34,652 nt of DNA, taken from Ardenticatenaceae bacterium (GTDB lineage: Bacteria > Chloroflexota > Anaerolineae > Promineifilales > Promineifilaceae). A program made the position numbers and the translations under genes. Where the stretch lies: assembly GCA_027054335.1 (NCBI GenBank), contig JALUPA010000203.1, forward strand, positions 1 through 34,652, in the 5' to 3' direction. This document shows positions 1 to 8,649 of this stretch, in pieces; position 1 is the stretch's first letter; the number at the start of each line of letters is the position of its first letter. A model generated the notes under the pieces. That model had not been told where the DNA came from. It ran no database searches and saw nothing but the letters and a program-made list of their open reading frames with translations.

Positions 1-2
1 GG

Positions 3-1607
3 GCAGAAACGTACCCTAATTTATGCCGGTTGGAGAGCCTGGGAAAAAGCTATGAAGGCCGGGATATCTGGATTCTGATTTTGACCAATTTTGATACGGG
101 GCCGGATACGGAAAAGCCAGCATATTGGGTGGATGGAAATATTCACGCGACAGAGGTATCGGGATCAACGGCCGTTCTCTACCTTGTCCATAAGCTACTC
201 ACCCAATATGGTCAGGACGACCGGGTGACCTATGCCCTGGATACTCGCACCTTTTATGCTGTGCCCCGCCTGAACCCTGATGGCGCCGAATGGGCACTGG
301 CCGACAAACCCCGCTTTATTCGCAGTAGCACCCGCCCTTACCCCCGCATGGATGAACTGGATGGTCTGCATTCGGAAGATATTGACGGAGACGGCCGTAT
401 CCTCCAAATGCGCATCAAAGACCCCAACGGAGCCTGGAAACCCCATCCCGACGATCCACGCCTCATGATTCTGCGCGAGCCTGATGATCCACCCGGTGGC
501 AACTACTACCGCCTACTCCCCGAAGGCCGCATCAAAAATTACGACGGTGTGATCATCAAAATGGCCCCGCCCCTGCAAGGCTTAGACCTCAACCGCCAGT
601 TCCCCGTCTTTTGGGAACCGAACCAGCAAGGAGCCGGCCATTACCCCGGCAGCGAACCGGAACCGGGTGCAGCCATGAAGTTCATCGCCGATCATCCCAA
701 CATCACCGGTTCCGTCAGCTTCCACACTTTCAGCGGCGTCTACCTGCGCCCGCCCACCAAAGGGGCTGACGATACCCTGCCCACGCAGGACCTGTTCACC
801 TACAAAAAACTGGGCAAGCTGGCCGAGGAAACCACCGGCTACCCCGCCGTTTCCGTCTTCCACGACTTCAAATATGACCCCAAAGAGTTCATCAAAGGCA
901 CGTTTGACGACTGGATGTATGAGTATCTGGGCGTTTACGCCTGGACGTGCGAAATCTGGAGTGTGCAGCGGCAGGCAGGCATCACCGAGTACAAATATAT
1001 TGACTGGTTCCGCGAGCATCCCGTCGCAGATGACGTCAAAATCATGCGGTGGAATGATGAGGTGTTGGGCGGCAAAGGGTATATTGATTGGTACGAATTT
1101 GACCATCCCCAACTGGGCCAGGTAGAGTTGGGCGGCTGGCATACTTTTGAGACGTGGCGCAATCCGCCTTACCAACTGTTGGAAAAGGAAGTGGCGCCTC
1201 TAGCTGAGTACGCCATCACGTCCTGCCTGGTTTCGCCTAAACTGGAATGGTACGACGTGAGCCATACGGCCGTAGGCCACGTCCACACCATCCGCGCCGT
1301 CGTCCACAACACCGGCTGGCTGCCCACTAACGTCACCGAGCAGGCGCTCAAGATGAAGGTGGTGCGAGAACTGGAACTGGACATCAAACTGCCGGAAGGG
1401 GCTAAACTGCTCTCCGGCGAACGGAAAACGATGCGGGGCCAGCTTAAAGGGCGGGATCACAAATGGCAGTACAACGTGTGGAGCGACGACAGTACCACAG
1501 AGCGGGCCAAAGTGGAATGGGTGGTAGAGGCTGAAGCGGGGACAGAGGTGGAGATTACGGCCGTACATCCCCGCGCCGGAACCATCCGCCAAACCATCAA
1601 ACTTTAG
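3..1607 (+). CDS. M14 family zinc carboxypeptidase (5' end cut off by window edge)
   Basis: Metallopeptidase that removes C-terminal residues from peptides, probably outside the cytoplasm. The reading frame is open to the first base, so the true start lies upstream; the TTG at 30 is not needed, because the residues before it (AETYPNLCRL) fit the family's usual YPN...LESLGKSYEGR entry. Counting from codon 1 at base 3, the zinc ligands appear as His48 and Glu51 (HATE), with the third ligand His241 (SFHTFSG) and catalytic Glu317 (TCEIW). NPDG and DLNRQFP motifs are also present. The last ~150 residues form an extra domain resembling the beta-sandwich tail of large M14 peptidases. The stop is 1605-1607 and a palindromic repeat begins at once. 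No signal peptide can be judged. Family is sure, substrate unknown. Confidence 0.93.
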   Translation, partial: AETYPNLCRLESLGKSYEGRDIWILILTNFDTGPDTEKPAYWVDGNIHATEVSGSTAVLYLVHKLLTQYGQDDRVTYALDTRTFYAVPRLNPDGAEWALADKPRFIRSSTRPYPRMDELDGLHSEDIDGDGRILQMRIKDPNGAWKPHPDDPRLMILREPDDPPGGNYYRLLPEGRIKNYDGVIIKMAPPLQGLDLNRQFPVFWEPNQQGAGHYPGSEPEPGAAMKFIADHPNITGSVSFHTFSGVYLRPPTKGADDTLPTQDLFTYKKLGKLAEETTGYPAVSVFHDFKYDPKEFIKGTFDDWMYEYLGVYAWTCEIWSVQRQAGITEYKYIDWFREHPVADDVKIMRWNDEVLGGKGYIDWYEFDHPQLGQVELGGWHTFETWRNPPYQLLEKEVAPLAEYAITSCLVSPKLEWYDVSHTAVGHVHTIRAVVHNTGWLPTNVTEQALKMKVVRELELDIKLPEGAKLLSGERKTMRGQLKGRDHKWQYNVWSDDSTTERAKVEWVVEAEAGTEVEITAVHPRAGTIRQTIKL

Positions 1608-1634
1608 TAGGGCGATTTGCCAAATCGCCCAACA
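1606..1634. repeat. Family A palindrome (GTAGGGCGATTTG type), copy 1
   Basis: Arms gggcgatttg (1610-1619) and caaatcgccc (1621-1630) are perfectly complementary around a single base. It overlaps the end of the peptidase gene and lies 10 bases before the AGGAG of the ABC ATPase. The same sequence recurs before mutS at 18841, and related ones at 17132 and 26451. Confidence 0.85.
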
Positions 1635-1651
1635 CATTCAAGGAGAAAAAT

Positions 1652-2425
1652 ATGGCAGATAACACTAACCCCTTACTGGAACTCAAAGGCGTCTCCAAAA
1701 GTTTTGGCGCCGTCCAGGCGTTGCAAAAGGTGGATTTTGACGTCAGGGCCGGGGAGATAATGGCCCTCGTTGGTGACAATGGCGCCGGTAAGTCTACCCT
1801 CATCAAGGGTATCGCCGGTATTTACCCTTTTGACGAAGGCGAGATTTACTTCGACGGCCGTAAAGTAAACATTCACGGCCCGAAAGAGGCTGCCAACCTG
1901 GGCATCGAAATCGTCTACCAGGATTTAGCCCTGGCCGACAACCTCGACGTAGTAGCCAACATGTTCCTGGGCCGGGAGCGCGTCCAATGGCCGGGGCGGT
2001 TGGATGAGGTCAGCATGGAACAAACCTGCCTGGAAACGCTGGATTCCCTCTCCGTAACCACTGTGCAATCGGTACGCTTGCCAGTCGCCTCCCTCTCCGG
2101 CGGGCAGCGGCAGGCCATTGCCGTGGCCAAAGCCGTCATGTGGAACTCCCGCCTGGTCATTCTGGATGAGCCAACGGCCGCTTTAGGCGTAGCCCAAACG
2201 CGGCAGGTCCTCGATCTGGTCAAACGGCTGCGGGACAAAGGGTTAGGCGTCGTCGTCATCTCCCACAATCTGCACGATATTTTTGAAGTATCCGATCGCA
2301 TCACCGTCCTGCGCCTGGGCCAGCGGGTTAAGGTATTTGAATCGGCCCACACCAACCAGCAAGAAGTCGTACACGCCATTACAGCAGGAACACTCAACCA
2401 CGTTCCAGGGATGGATGAATTATGA
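1652..2425 (+). CDS. Sugar ABC transporter ATP-binding protein (CUT2 / XylG-like, single domain)
   Basis: ATPase of a monosaccharide importer acting on the inner face of the membrane with the permease that follows. Visible in order: Walker A GDNGAGKST, Q-loop YQDLAL, signature LSGGQRQAIA, Walker B VILDEPTAALG and switch histidine VISHN. At 257 residues it is a single nucleotide-binding domain; many CUT2 ATPases (RbsA, XylG) are fused doubles near 500, so this one would work as a homodimer, as FrcA-type proteins do. The start ATG has AGGAG at 1641-1645. It overlaps the permease by ATGA at 2422-2425, so the two are translationally coupled. No substrate-binding protein is visible nearby; it may lie upstream of the window or elsewhere. 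Confidence 0.93.
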   Translation: MADNTNPLLELKGVSKSFGAVQALQKVDFDVRAGEIMALVGDNGAGKSTLIKGIAGIYPFDEGEIYFDGRKVNIHGPKEAANLGIEIVYQDLALADNLDVVANMFLGRERVQWPGRLDEVSMEQTCLETLDSLSVTTVQSVRLPVASLSGGQRQAIAVAKAVMWNSRLVILDEPTAALGVAQTRQVLDLVKRLRDKGLGVVVISHNLHDIFEVSDRITVLRLGQRVKVFESAHTNQQEVVHAITAGTLNHVPGMDEL

Positions 2426-3654
2426 GCGAGACCCAACAAACCGTTTCCCCCAACATGGCGGCTCAGCCTGCCCAATCCATAGCCAACTACGCCCGCGCCT
2501 ATGTTGTGCGGATGAAGTCCGGTGATTTAGGTTCCCTGCCCATTATTTTTGGCATGATTGTTATTGCTGTCATCTTCCAATCAGCCAACGAAAATTTTCT
2601 GACGCCGCGCAACTTTGTCAATCTCATTGTGCAGATGGCCGGCATTACCACCATCGCCATCGGCGTGGTCTTTGTCCTTCTTTTGGGTGAGATTGACCTT
2701 TCTATCGGCTATGTCAGCGCGGTGGCGGCCGTTTTTCTGGCTTTACGCCTGCGTCCCCCGGAACCGTGGCCCTGGTATGCGGCCGTTGTCGTTGCCCTGA
2801 TATTCGTGTCTGTTATCGGCATTATTCAGGGAGGTATTGTGACCAAGTTCCGGCTGCCTTCCTTTGTGGTCACGTTGGCTGGCTTGCTGATTTGGAATGG
2901 TGTGGTGCTGCTCCTGATTGGCAGCGCCGGCACGGTAATCATTCAGGATGACATCATCGTCGGTATTGCCAACACGTTTTTACCGGCGCAAATGGGTTGG
3001 GCTGTGGGGGCTGTTGTGGTGGCCTTTTTTGCCATTGGCCGGGTCTGGCGCTGGTATTCCCGGCGTCAACGAGGCGTGTCTACCACACCGCCAGTCGTTT
3101 TGGTTGTCCAGATTGTGGCTGTAGCTGTTATGATCGGCGCGGTGATCTACATCTGTAATGCAGACCGCGGCGTACCCCTGGTGGGCGTAATTCTGGTGAT
3201 TTTGCTGGCGGCGTTTTCCTTCCTGGCTTCCCGAACCCGCTTCGGCCGTTACGTGTACGCTGTCGGCGGCAATATCGAAGCCGCCCGGCGCGCCGGTATC
3301 AGCGTGGATCGGGTGCGGGTGACGGTATTTATGATTTCCAGTTTGATGGCCGGTATGGGCGGCCTCATTCTGGCCTCGCGCTTACGCTCGGTGGATACGG
3401 CCGCCGGCGGAGGAAACTTGCTTCTGATTTCTATTGCCGCGCCGGTCATTGGCGGCACCAGCCTGTTTGGCGGCCGCGGCCGGGTGATGAGCGCTTTGCT
3501 GGGCGCGTTGATCATCGCCAGTGTGGAAAATGGGATGGGCTTGCTCGGTCTCAGCGCGGGCGTTAAGTTTGTAGTGACGGGGTTGGTGCTGCTGGCAGCT
3601 GTTTTGGTGGATGCTATTACGCGGCGCGGCCGAACGCAATCGGGTACAGCGTAA
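2422..3654 (+). CDS. Sugar ABC transporter permease (CUT2 / XylH-like)
   Basis: Integral membrane permease, 410 residues, with about ten to twelve hydrophobic helices. The CUT2 hallmark region around residues 275-310 (GGNIEAARRAGIS followed by VFMISSLMAGMGG) and the later SLFGGRGRV motif are clear. It resembles xylose-type permeases more than the shorter ribose type, because of an extra hydrophobic section in the middle (residues ~190-250, with a basic RRQRG loop). The first ~35 residues are polar and cytoplasmic. Its ATG overlaps the ATPase stop. A strong hairpin follows 16 bases after the stop, before the convergent helicase gene. Substrate cannot be read from the sequence. Confidence 0.92.
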   Translation: MSETQQTVSPNMAAQPAQSIANYARAYVVRMKSGDLGSLPIIFGMIVIAVIFQSANENFLTPRNFVNLIVQMAGITTIAIGVVFVLLLGEIDLSIGYVSAVAAVFLALRLRPPEPWPWYAAVVVALIFVSVIGIIQGGIVTKFRLPSFVVTLAGLLIWNGVVLLLIGSAGTVIIQDDIIVGIANTFLPAQMGWAVGAVVVAFFAIGRVWRWYSRRQRGVSTTPPVVLVVQIVAVAVMIGAVIYICNADRGVPLVGVILVILLAAFSFLASRTRFGRYVYAVGGNIEAARRAGISVDRVRVTVFMISSLMAGMGGLILASRLRSVDTAAGGGNLLLISIAAPVIGGTSLFGGRGRVMSALLGALIIASVENGMGLLGLSAGVKFVVTGLVLLAAVLVDAITRRGRTQSGTA

Positions 3655-3670
3655 TTGTTGGATTTTCCGC

Positions 3671-3703
3671 ATACCTCCGCGGTCTACCAGACCGCGGAGG
3701 TAT
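3671..3703. terminator. Hairpin between convergent genes (family B palindrome, copy 1)
   Basis: Arms atacctccgcggtct (3671-3685) and its exact complement (3689-3703) give a 15-bp stem with a 3-base loop (acc). It sits between the ends of the permease (+) and helicase (-) genes, where a bidirectional terminator is expected, though neither side has a clear T-run. A related palindrome occurs at 31529-31559. Confidence 0.7.
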
Positions 3704-3712
3704 ACCCAGGGA

Positions 3713-5332
3713 TCAGGCGCGCACGGCCGTAACAGTTTGGCGGTGAATCTGGTAACTGCCGGCTAAAACCTGCTCGCTGAACTGGGCCGGTACGTCCACC
3801 AGGGTATGGTCGTTTTGAATGCGAATGGCCCCAATGATTTTGCCGGGGATGTTGGCGTTGTAAGCAATTGTGCCCACGACGTCGTTGGGGCGCACGCCAT
3901 GAACCCGCCCGACATTGAGTATCATACGTACCATGCCCTTTTCGTGAGAACGACGGCCGTTTTCCCGCTTGCCGCGACGGCCGTTCGGCCGTGATTGACG
4001 GGCAGGCTGGAGTTTCAGTTCGCCAATAGGGGCGATGGGGCGTTGTTTTTCTTCGGCGCGGGCCAGTTTCAGAGCAGCGGCGGCAATTTCGACGGGATCA
4101 AAACCAGCAGCTATCATTTCTTCCACCATATCCCGCTCGCGGCGGGCGCGGCCGCGGCGCAGCCAGACTTCCATTTGCTCGCGCAGCAGCCCTTCCCGGT
4201 GGGTCTGGATTTCGCTGATGGTGGGCACGGCCGTTTCTGCAATCTTCTGCCGGGCGTATTTCTCGATTTTCCGCAAATGCCAGCGCTCTTTCGGCGTCAC
4301 CAGAGAAATAGCGATGCCGGTTTTCCCGGCGCGTCCGGTGCGGCCCACGCGATGGACAAACACCTCCGGGTCGCGGGGCAGATCATAGTTGAAGACGTGC
4401 GAGATGTCGTCAATGTCCAAACCGCGGGCGGCCACGTCAGTGGCTACCAGGACGGAAAATTGCTTTTTACGGAAGCGATTGAGAACCCGCTCACGGGCCT
4501 CCTGGCTCAAATCCCCGTTTAACACCTCGGCCGGAAAGCCGCGCGCCGCCAATTCATTCGCCAAGTCACCTGTGCCCACCCGCGTCCGGGCAAAAATGAG
4601 GGCGCTGCTGATCGGTTCCACTTCAAAAAGGCGGGTCAGCGCGGCCAGCTTGTCCTGTTCATTCACCAAATAATAACGCTGCTCAATGCTGGCGACGGTC
4701 ATCTGCTGGCGGGCAATGGTGATAGTTTGCGGGTCACGCAGGTAACGTTTGGCCAGGTGGCGAATGGCCGGGGGCAGGGTGGCGGAGAAGAGGGCGGTTT
4801 GACGGTCGTCCGGCGTTTCCTGCAGGATGGTTTCGATGTCTTCGATAAAGCCCATGCTCAACATTTCGTCTGCTTCGTCCAGGACGACGGTGCGCACGCT
4901 GCTCAAGTCGAGCGCGCCTTGCTTGATCAAATCCAGTAGGCGGCCCGGCGTACCCACGACGATGTCCACGCCCTTTTTCAGCCGGTTTTTTTGACGGCCG
5001 TAAGGCGTACCGCCGTAAATGGCCAGCACCCGCACGCCGAGAAACTGGCCGTAATCGTGGACAGCCCGGGCTACTTGCAGCGCCAGTTCGCGGGTGGGGG
5101 CTACAATTAACCCTTGCACCTGGCCCTGGCCGGGGTTGAGGTTGTGCAGGATGGGGAGGGCGAAGGCGGCCGTTTTGCCGGTTCCGGTTTGGGCCTGGCC
5201 GATAATGTCTTGTCCGGCAAGCATGGGGGGGATGACGGCCGTTTGAATGGGGGTAGGTTCCGTAAAGCCCAGTTCAGCTACAGCCTGCACCAACTGCGGG
5301 TGCAGGTTTAACGCGGTAAATTCGTTTGTCAT
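3713..5332 (-). CDS. deaD: DEAD-box ATP-dependent RNA helicase with DbpA-like RNA-binding tail
   Basis: Cytoplasmic RNA helicase that remodels RNA duplexes, typically in ribosome assembly, mRNA decay or cold adaptation. 539 residues from the ATG at 5332, which has GGAG eight bases upstream; the frame continues further upstream but without support. Motifs: Q motif PTPIQ (26-30), motif I AQTGTGKT (47-54), PTRELALQ, TPGRLLD, DEAD (152-155), SAT (183-185), motif V ATDVAARGLDI and motif VI HRVGRTGRAG. The tail has a basic stretch (RPNGRRGKRENGRR) and then a DbpA-type RNA-binding domain (roughly 455-530; VGRVHGVRPNDVVGTIAYNA). This matches DeaD/CsdA or CshA architecture. A 5' leader of about 220 bases holding an intrinsic terminator precedes it, suggesting regulated readthrough. 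Confidence 0.95.
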   Translation of the reverse strand: MTNEFTALNLHPQLVQAVAELGFTEPTPIQTAVIPPMLAGQDIIGQAQTGTGKTAAFALPILHNLNPGQGQVQGLIVAPTRELALQVARAVHDYGQFLGVRVLAIYGGTPYGRQKNRLKKGVDIVVGTPGRLLDLIKQGALDLSSVRTVVLDEADEMLSMGFIEDIETILQETPDDRQTALFSATLPPAIRHLAKRYLRDPQTITIARQQMTVASIEQRYYLVNEQDKLAALTRLFEVEPISSALIFARTRVGTGDLANELAARGFPAEVLNGDLSQEARERVLNRFRKKQFSVLVATDVAARGLDIDDISHVFNYDLPRDPEVFVHRVGRTGRAGKTGIAISLVTPKERWHLRKIEKYARQKIAETAVPTISEIQTHREGLLREQMEVWLRRGRARRERDMVEEMIAAGFDPVEIAAAALKLARAEEKQRPIAPIGELKLQPARQSRPNGRRGKRENGRRSHEKGMVRMILNVGRVHGVRPNDVVGTIAYNANIPGKIIGAIRIQNDHTLVDVPAQFSEQVLAGSYQIHRQTVTAVRA

Positions 5333-5467
5333 TTTTGCTCCTATTAACGTTTTGCTGAGTCGTTGCGGCCCGGGCCCCTTGCGGGACATGTACTCCTTAC
5401 GGAGCGGGCCTTCCTTAGTTTGTCTACAGCGGACTCATCTCGTCAATAAGAACCTGCCGCTGGTCAC

Positions 5468-5495
5468 AAAAAAACCCGACCACATGGCGTCGGGT
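5468..5495 (-). terminator. Intrinsic terminator upstream of the helicase gene
   Basis: On the minus strand acccgac pairs with gtcgggt (bases 5489-5495 and 5474-5480, 8-base loop) and is followed directly by seven T (5474-5468). It can end the ugd transcript arriving from upstream, or act as an attenuator in the helicase leader if the promoter at 5562-5589 is real. Confidence 0.8.
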
Positions 5496-5561
5496 GTCCA
5501 GGCGAAATATACAAAACAATCTATCAGTGATAATGTCTATCCAATGGGGACAGCGGCGGGC

Positions 5562-5589
5562 AGTATACCACCTTTCCGGGAATGCACAA
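5562..5589 (-). promoter_or_regulatory. Candidate sigma70 promoter for the helicase leader
   Basis: Minus strand TTGTGC (5589-5584), 16-base spacer, TATACT (5567-5562). A transcript from about 5555 would have a leader near 220 bases crossing the terminator at 5468-5495. The rest of the 5333-5666 gap holds a GC-rich stretch around 5360-5420 and a family C repeat at 5635; no gene was seen. Confidence 0.4.
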
Positions 5590-5634
5590 CAACAGATCGA
5601 CTACATCAGCAATTCCAAATCTAAACGCCGTTTG

Positions 5635-5661
5635 GTAGGGGCGAGGTGGCGCGATACGACT
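5635..5661. repeat. Family C repeat (GTAGGGGCGAGGTGGCGCG type), copy 1
   Basis: The sequence starting gtaggggcgaggtggcgcg closely matches both arms of the inverted repeat at 22308-22372. A short gatacg/cgtatc hairpin follows. It lies directly downstream of the ugd stop codon. Confidence 0.55.
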
Positions 5662-5666
5662 ACGTA

Positions 5667-7103
5667 TCAGGCTGGCTCCAGTTCTACAGACACCCCATTA
5701 TCCGGTGGTTGGGACACAGCTGCCTTGCCGGGCATGAAGGGGCCGCCTACGGCCAGGAAATCGTATCCTTTTTCTACCAGCATATCATAATCAGGCATCA
5801 TGCGACGGCCGTCAATGACCAGATAGGGCGGGGAGACTGTCTTCTCAATCGTGCGGGACAGGCCGCGGAACTCCTCCCAATCGGTGGAGATGAACACGGC
5901 GTCGCTGCTGCGCAGAGCTGCCTGCGCAGACTCGTGGTAAGTGATGCGCTCAAACAGGTGGTTCTTTTCCGGGTTGAACCAGTACGCCTGAGCCGCCTCC
6001 ATCGCCAGCGGGTCATAGGCGCGGATTTCCTTGACGCCTTTGCCCAGCAGCGCTTCCACCGCCTTCAAGGCCGCCGAATCGCGCATATCGTTGGTGCGCT
6101 TTTTGAAGGCCAGTCCTAGCAAGGCTACCGTCTTCTGGTTAAAATTGAAATCGGCTTCGTGGATAGCCCGGTCTACCAAATACGTTTTCTGATATTCGTT
6201 GATGTTGTATACTGCCTGGAGTAAATCGGTGGAAGCCCCGGCCTGGTTCAACTGGTAAATGAGGGACTGGATGTCCTTGCCAAAGCAGCTCCCCCCAGCC
6301 CCGTTGCTGACGTAAGACCCCCAGGTGCTGATGCGGGAATCAGCCGTCACGCCAATCTTCAAATCTTCCATGCGCACGTTGGGCAGGCTTTCCGCTACCC
6401 GCGCCCCTACGCCGTTCCAGAAGGAAATATAGGTAAGCAGGAGGGTGTTGCCCATATATTTGATGGATTCGGCCGTTTCCGGCGTCGTTTCCACATATTT
6501 GATGCGCACGTGGTTGACAAACTGGGAATAAACCCGGCGCAAAATCTGGAAATCTTCTGCCGTATCCGCACCGACCACGACGCGATCCGGCCGGCGGGAA
6601 CCCTCAATGGCGTTCCCCTGAGCTAAAAATTCCGGGTTGGAGGCCACACCAAAATTCTGCACGCCATGCTCCTGCATAATCTGCTCCAGCAAGCGGGCTG
6701 TGCCTACGGGAACTGTGCTTTTGTTCACCAGAATCACCCGGCTATCATTTTCTCGCTCAGCCAGGAGAGTGGCAATGTCGTGGGCGGCATTGAGGTAGTA
6801 GCTCAGGTCGGTCGAACCGTCCCGTTTGGGCGGCGTGTTGATGCACATGAAAAAGACGTCGGCGTCATGGGCAATTTCGCTGATGTCGGTAGTGAAAAAG
6901 AGGTAGCGGTTGTGGGTTTCGGCGATGGCGGCCGCCAGCCCTGGCTCATTGACATAATACTCGATCTGGGCGCGATCACAGCTTTCATAGGCGGTAATTT
7001 TTTGGGGATCAATGTCGTATGCGTAAACTTCGTGTCCCGCTTCGGACAAAACGGCCGCGTGAGGCAGCCCCACGAATCCGGTACCCACTACAATTATCTT
7101 CAT
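5667..7103 (-). CDS. ugd: UDP-glucose 6-dehydrogenase family protein
   Basis: NAD-dependent oxidation of UDP-glucose to UDP-glucuronate (or a related nucleotide sugar) for surface polysaccharide or glycolipid synthesis; cytoplasmic. 478 residues. N-terminal Rossmann motif GTGFVGLP (residues 7-14), FMCINTPP with the family's conserved Cys-x-x-Thr-Pro element, NKSTVPVGT, and the catalytic cysteine Cys273 in GAGGSCFGKD. The C-terminal UDP-binding domain contains LLGLAFKKRTNDMRDS. The start at 7103 has AGGAG on the minus strand; a longer frame to 7151 lacks one. It follows the FAD protein by 191 bases on the same strand, suggesting one functional cluster. The exact substrate is not certain, since UDP-ManNAc dehydrogenases share the fold. 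Confidence 0.93.
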   Translation of the reverse strand: MKIIVVGTGFVGLPHAAVLSEAGHEVYAYDIDPQKITAYESCDRAQIEYYVNEPGLAAAIAETHNRYLFFTTDISEIAHDADVFFMCINTPPKRDGSTDLSYYLNAAHDIATLLAERENDSRVILVNKSTVPVGTARLLEQIMQEHGVQNFGVASNPEFLAQGNAIEGSRRPDRVVVGADTAEDFQILRRVYSQFVNHVRIKYVETTPETAESIKYMGNTLLLTYISFWNGVGARVAESLPNVRMEDLKIGVTADSRISTWGSYVSNGAGGSCFGKDIQSLIYQLNQAGASTDLLQAVYNINEYQKTYLVDRAIHEADFNFNQKTVALLGLAFKKRTNDMRDSAALKAVEALLGKGVKEIRAYDPLAMEAAQAYWFNPEKNHLFERITYHESAQAALRSSDAVFISTDWEEFRGLSRTIEKTVSPPYLVIDGRRMMPDYDMLVEKGYDFLAVGGPFMPGKAAVSQPPDNGVSVELEPA

Positions 7104-7129
7104 TTGATTAACTCCTATAGAACATCTGC

Positions 7130-7250
7130 CACGAATTTCACAAATTCTCACGAATTAGGCGTTATTTTCGGGCAATCAAGGTGATTTTTGGCAAAAATTT
7201 TTAACTTGCAACTTTCCAGATTGATTCAATCTTGAGAATTGAACCAATCG
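7130..7250. repeat. Short periodic repeats and small hairpin upstream of ugd
   Basis: Around 7135-7156 cacgaattt / cacaaattct / cacgaatta form a 9-10 base period. At 7219-7249 gattgattcaa pairs with ttgaaccaatc (one mismatch) around a 9-base loop. No gene is seen in the 7104-7294 gap. Confidence 0.5.
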
Positions 7251-7294
7251 AATCCAACCTCCACAATACCACAGAGCAGGCTAGTTTTCCCAGC

Positions 7295-8647
7295 TTACAT
7301 TTGTACTTTCAACGGCCGTTCATCCACCGGCAGCCCTGCGGCATCGTCCAGCATCAATTGGGCCGTGTTCCGGCCGATTTGCACGGCGTAATTGGTGCCC
7401 CGATCCCAGGGGTACACCTGGCTCATGCTGGCAAAATAAAGGCCAGGGATGGGCGTGCGAATGTCCGGGATGTTGTGCGAATGGTTGACCAGGGGTACCG
7501 GCTGGGCGTAGGCAGCCCGGAACAGCCAGCTTTTCCGCACCCATTCCAGCCGGAAATCCGGGTTGATTTGGGGCAGGGCGGCGACAAATATCTCTTGCAA
7601 TTCCGCCTGGCTCATACGCATGTAGGGGTGATCCGGCGTGACGTAATCGCCGCAGTAGATGATGTGGTCGCCGCCGTAATGCTGCCGGTCAATGTAGTTG
7701 GTGTGTTCTACCAGGGCCAGGAAAGGGATGTCGTTCTGGCTTTTGTCGGGGGAATCGGCGGGGATGTTGAGCCAGTAGGTGCGGGTTTCGGGCATCAACG
7801 GCCGTGTCAAAGCCAACGTCATCACCACTGCGCCCATGCTTTTCAACTGAAGCAGTTTATTCAGATAACCGGGCGGCAAATCGGGGGCCATACGGCTAAA
7901 CAAATGGGGGGATGTCGTGACCAGGCAGGCATCATAGGTGCGTAAATGGTTGTCGGCGGTGACGGTGATACGGCCGTCCCCTTCCGGGCGGATGGCTTGT
8001 ACCGGGCAGTTCAATTTCAGTTCGCCGCCTCGTTCCTGGACGACGGCCGTTAACCGGTCCACAAACGCCTGAAAGCCGCCCTCAAAATAGCCCAGCTTCG
8101 GGCTACGCACGTGCAGCCGCGCCCACATCCAGGCCATGTTCACTTCCTTATAATAAGGGCCAAACTTGCCGATGAGGAGGGGACGCCAAACGGTTTCGTA
8201 AATTTTACGGCCGTACCATTTTTGCAGCCAGGCATCGGCCGTTTCCTGCTCTAGTTTGCGCCACGGCTTGGAAAAACGCAGATAGGCGCTCACCGCGCCA
8301 AAACGAGCCACGTCCAGCAGATTGAAGCCGGGAAACGTAATCCAGCGCTGCGGCGAATCGAAAGGCACGATTTTACCCTGGTACATCACCGACGTCGTAG
8401 GGTGCGGGAAAAACAGAGCGTCCCCCAGGCCTACCTCGTTGACCAGCTGAATAATCGCCTTGTCCGACTGGAAAATGTGATGGTAAAATTTCTCCAACGG
8501 CCATTCCCATTTTTCATCCCGGAAGCCGGTCGCCAGGCCGCCCGTCTGCTCGCCAGCTTCACATAACGTTACTTCGTGGCCGGCGGCCAGCAAATCATAC
8601 GCGGCCGACAGTCCGGCCAGTCCCGCGCCTACCACAATAATTTTCAT
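7295..8647 (-). CDS. FAD-dependent oxidoreductase, protoporphyrinogen-oxidase / amine-oxidase-like
   Basis: Flavoprotein of the NAD(P)-binding Rossmann/amine oxidase superfamily, 450 residues. The dinucleotide-binding start is textbook: VGAGLAGLSAAYDL with GxGxxG, then an acidic residue in CEAGEQTGGLATG. The middle (ETVWRPLLIGKFG) and the C-terminal FAD motif (PGLYFASMSQVYPWDRGTNYAV) match proteins usually annotated as protoporphyrinogen oxidase but commonly found beside sugar-nucleotide genes. No other haem gene is present, so a role in lipid or glycan modification is inferred. The chosen ATG at 8647 is two bases past the upstream stop; a TTG at 8653 would overlap that stop by four bases and is equally possible. 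Family confident, reaction unknown. Confidence 0.85.
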   Translation of the reverse strand: MKIIVVGAGLAGLSAAYDLLAAGHEVTLCEAGEQTGGLATGFRDEKWEWPLEKFYHHIFQSDKAIIQLVNEVGLGDALFFPHPTTSVMYQGKIVPFDSPQRWITFPGFNLLDVARFGAVSAYLRFSKPWRKLEQETADAWLQKWYGRKIYETVWRPLLIGKFGPYYKEVNMAWMWARLHVRSPKLGYFEGGFQAFVDRLTAVVQERGGELKLNCPVQAIRPEGDGRITVTADNHLRTYDACLVTTSPHLFSRMAPDLPPGYLNKLLQLKSMGAVVMTLALTRPLMPETRTYWLNIPADSPDKSQNDIPFLALVEHTNYIDRQHYGGDHIIYCGDYVTPDHPYMRMSQAELQEIFVAALPQINPDFRLEWVRKSWLFRAAYAQPVPLVNHSHNIPDIRTPIPGLYFASMSQVYPWDRGTNYAVQIGRNTAQLMLDDAAGLPVDERPLKVQM

Positions 8648-8649
8648 TG

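Noticed and set aside
5333-5389. Longer helicase N-terminus from an upstream start
   Set aside because: The extra residues are not helicase-like, and ATG 5332 has a good Shine-Dalgarno.
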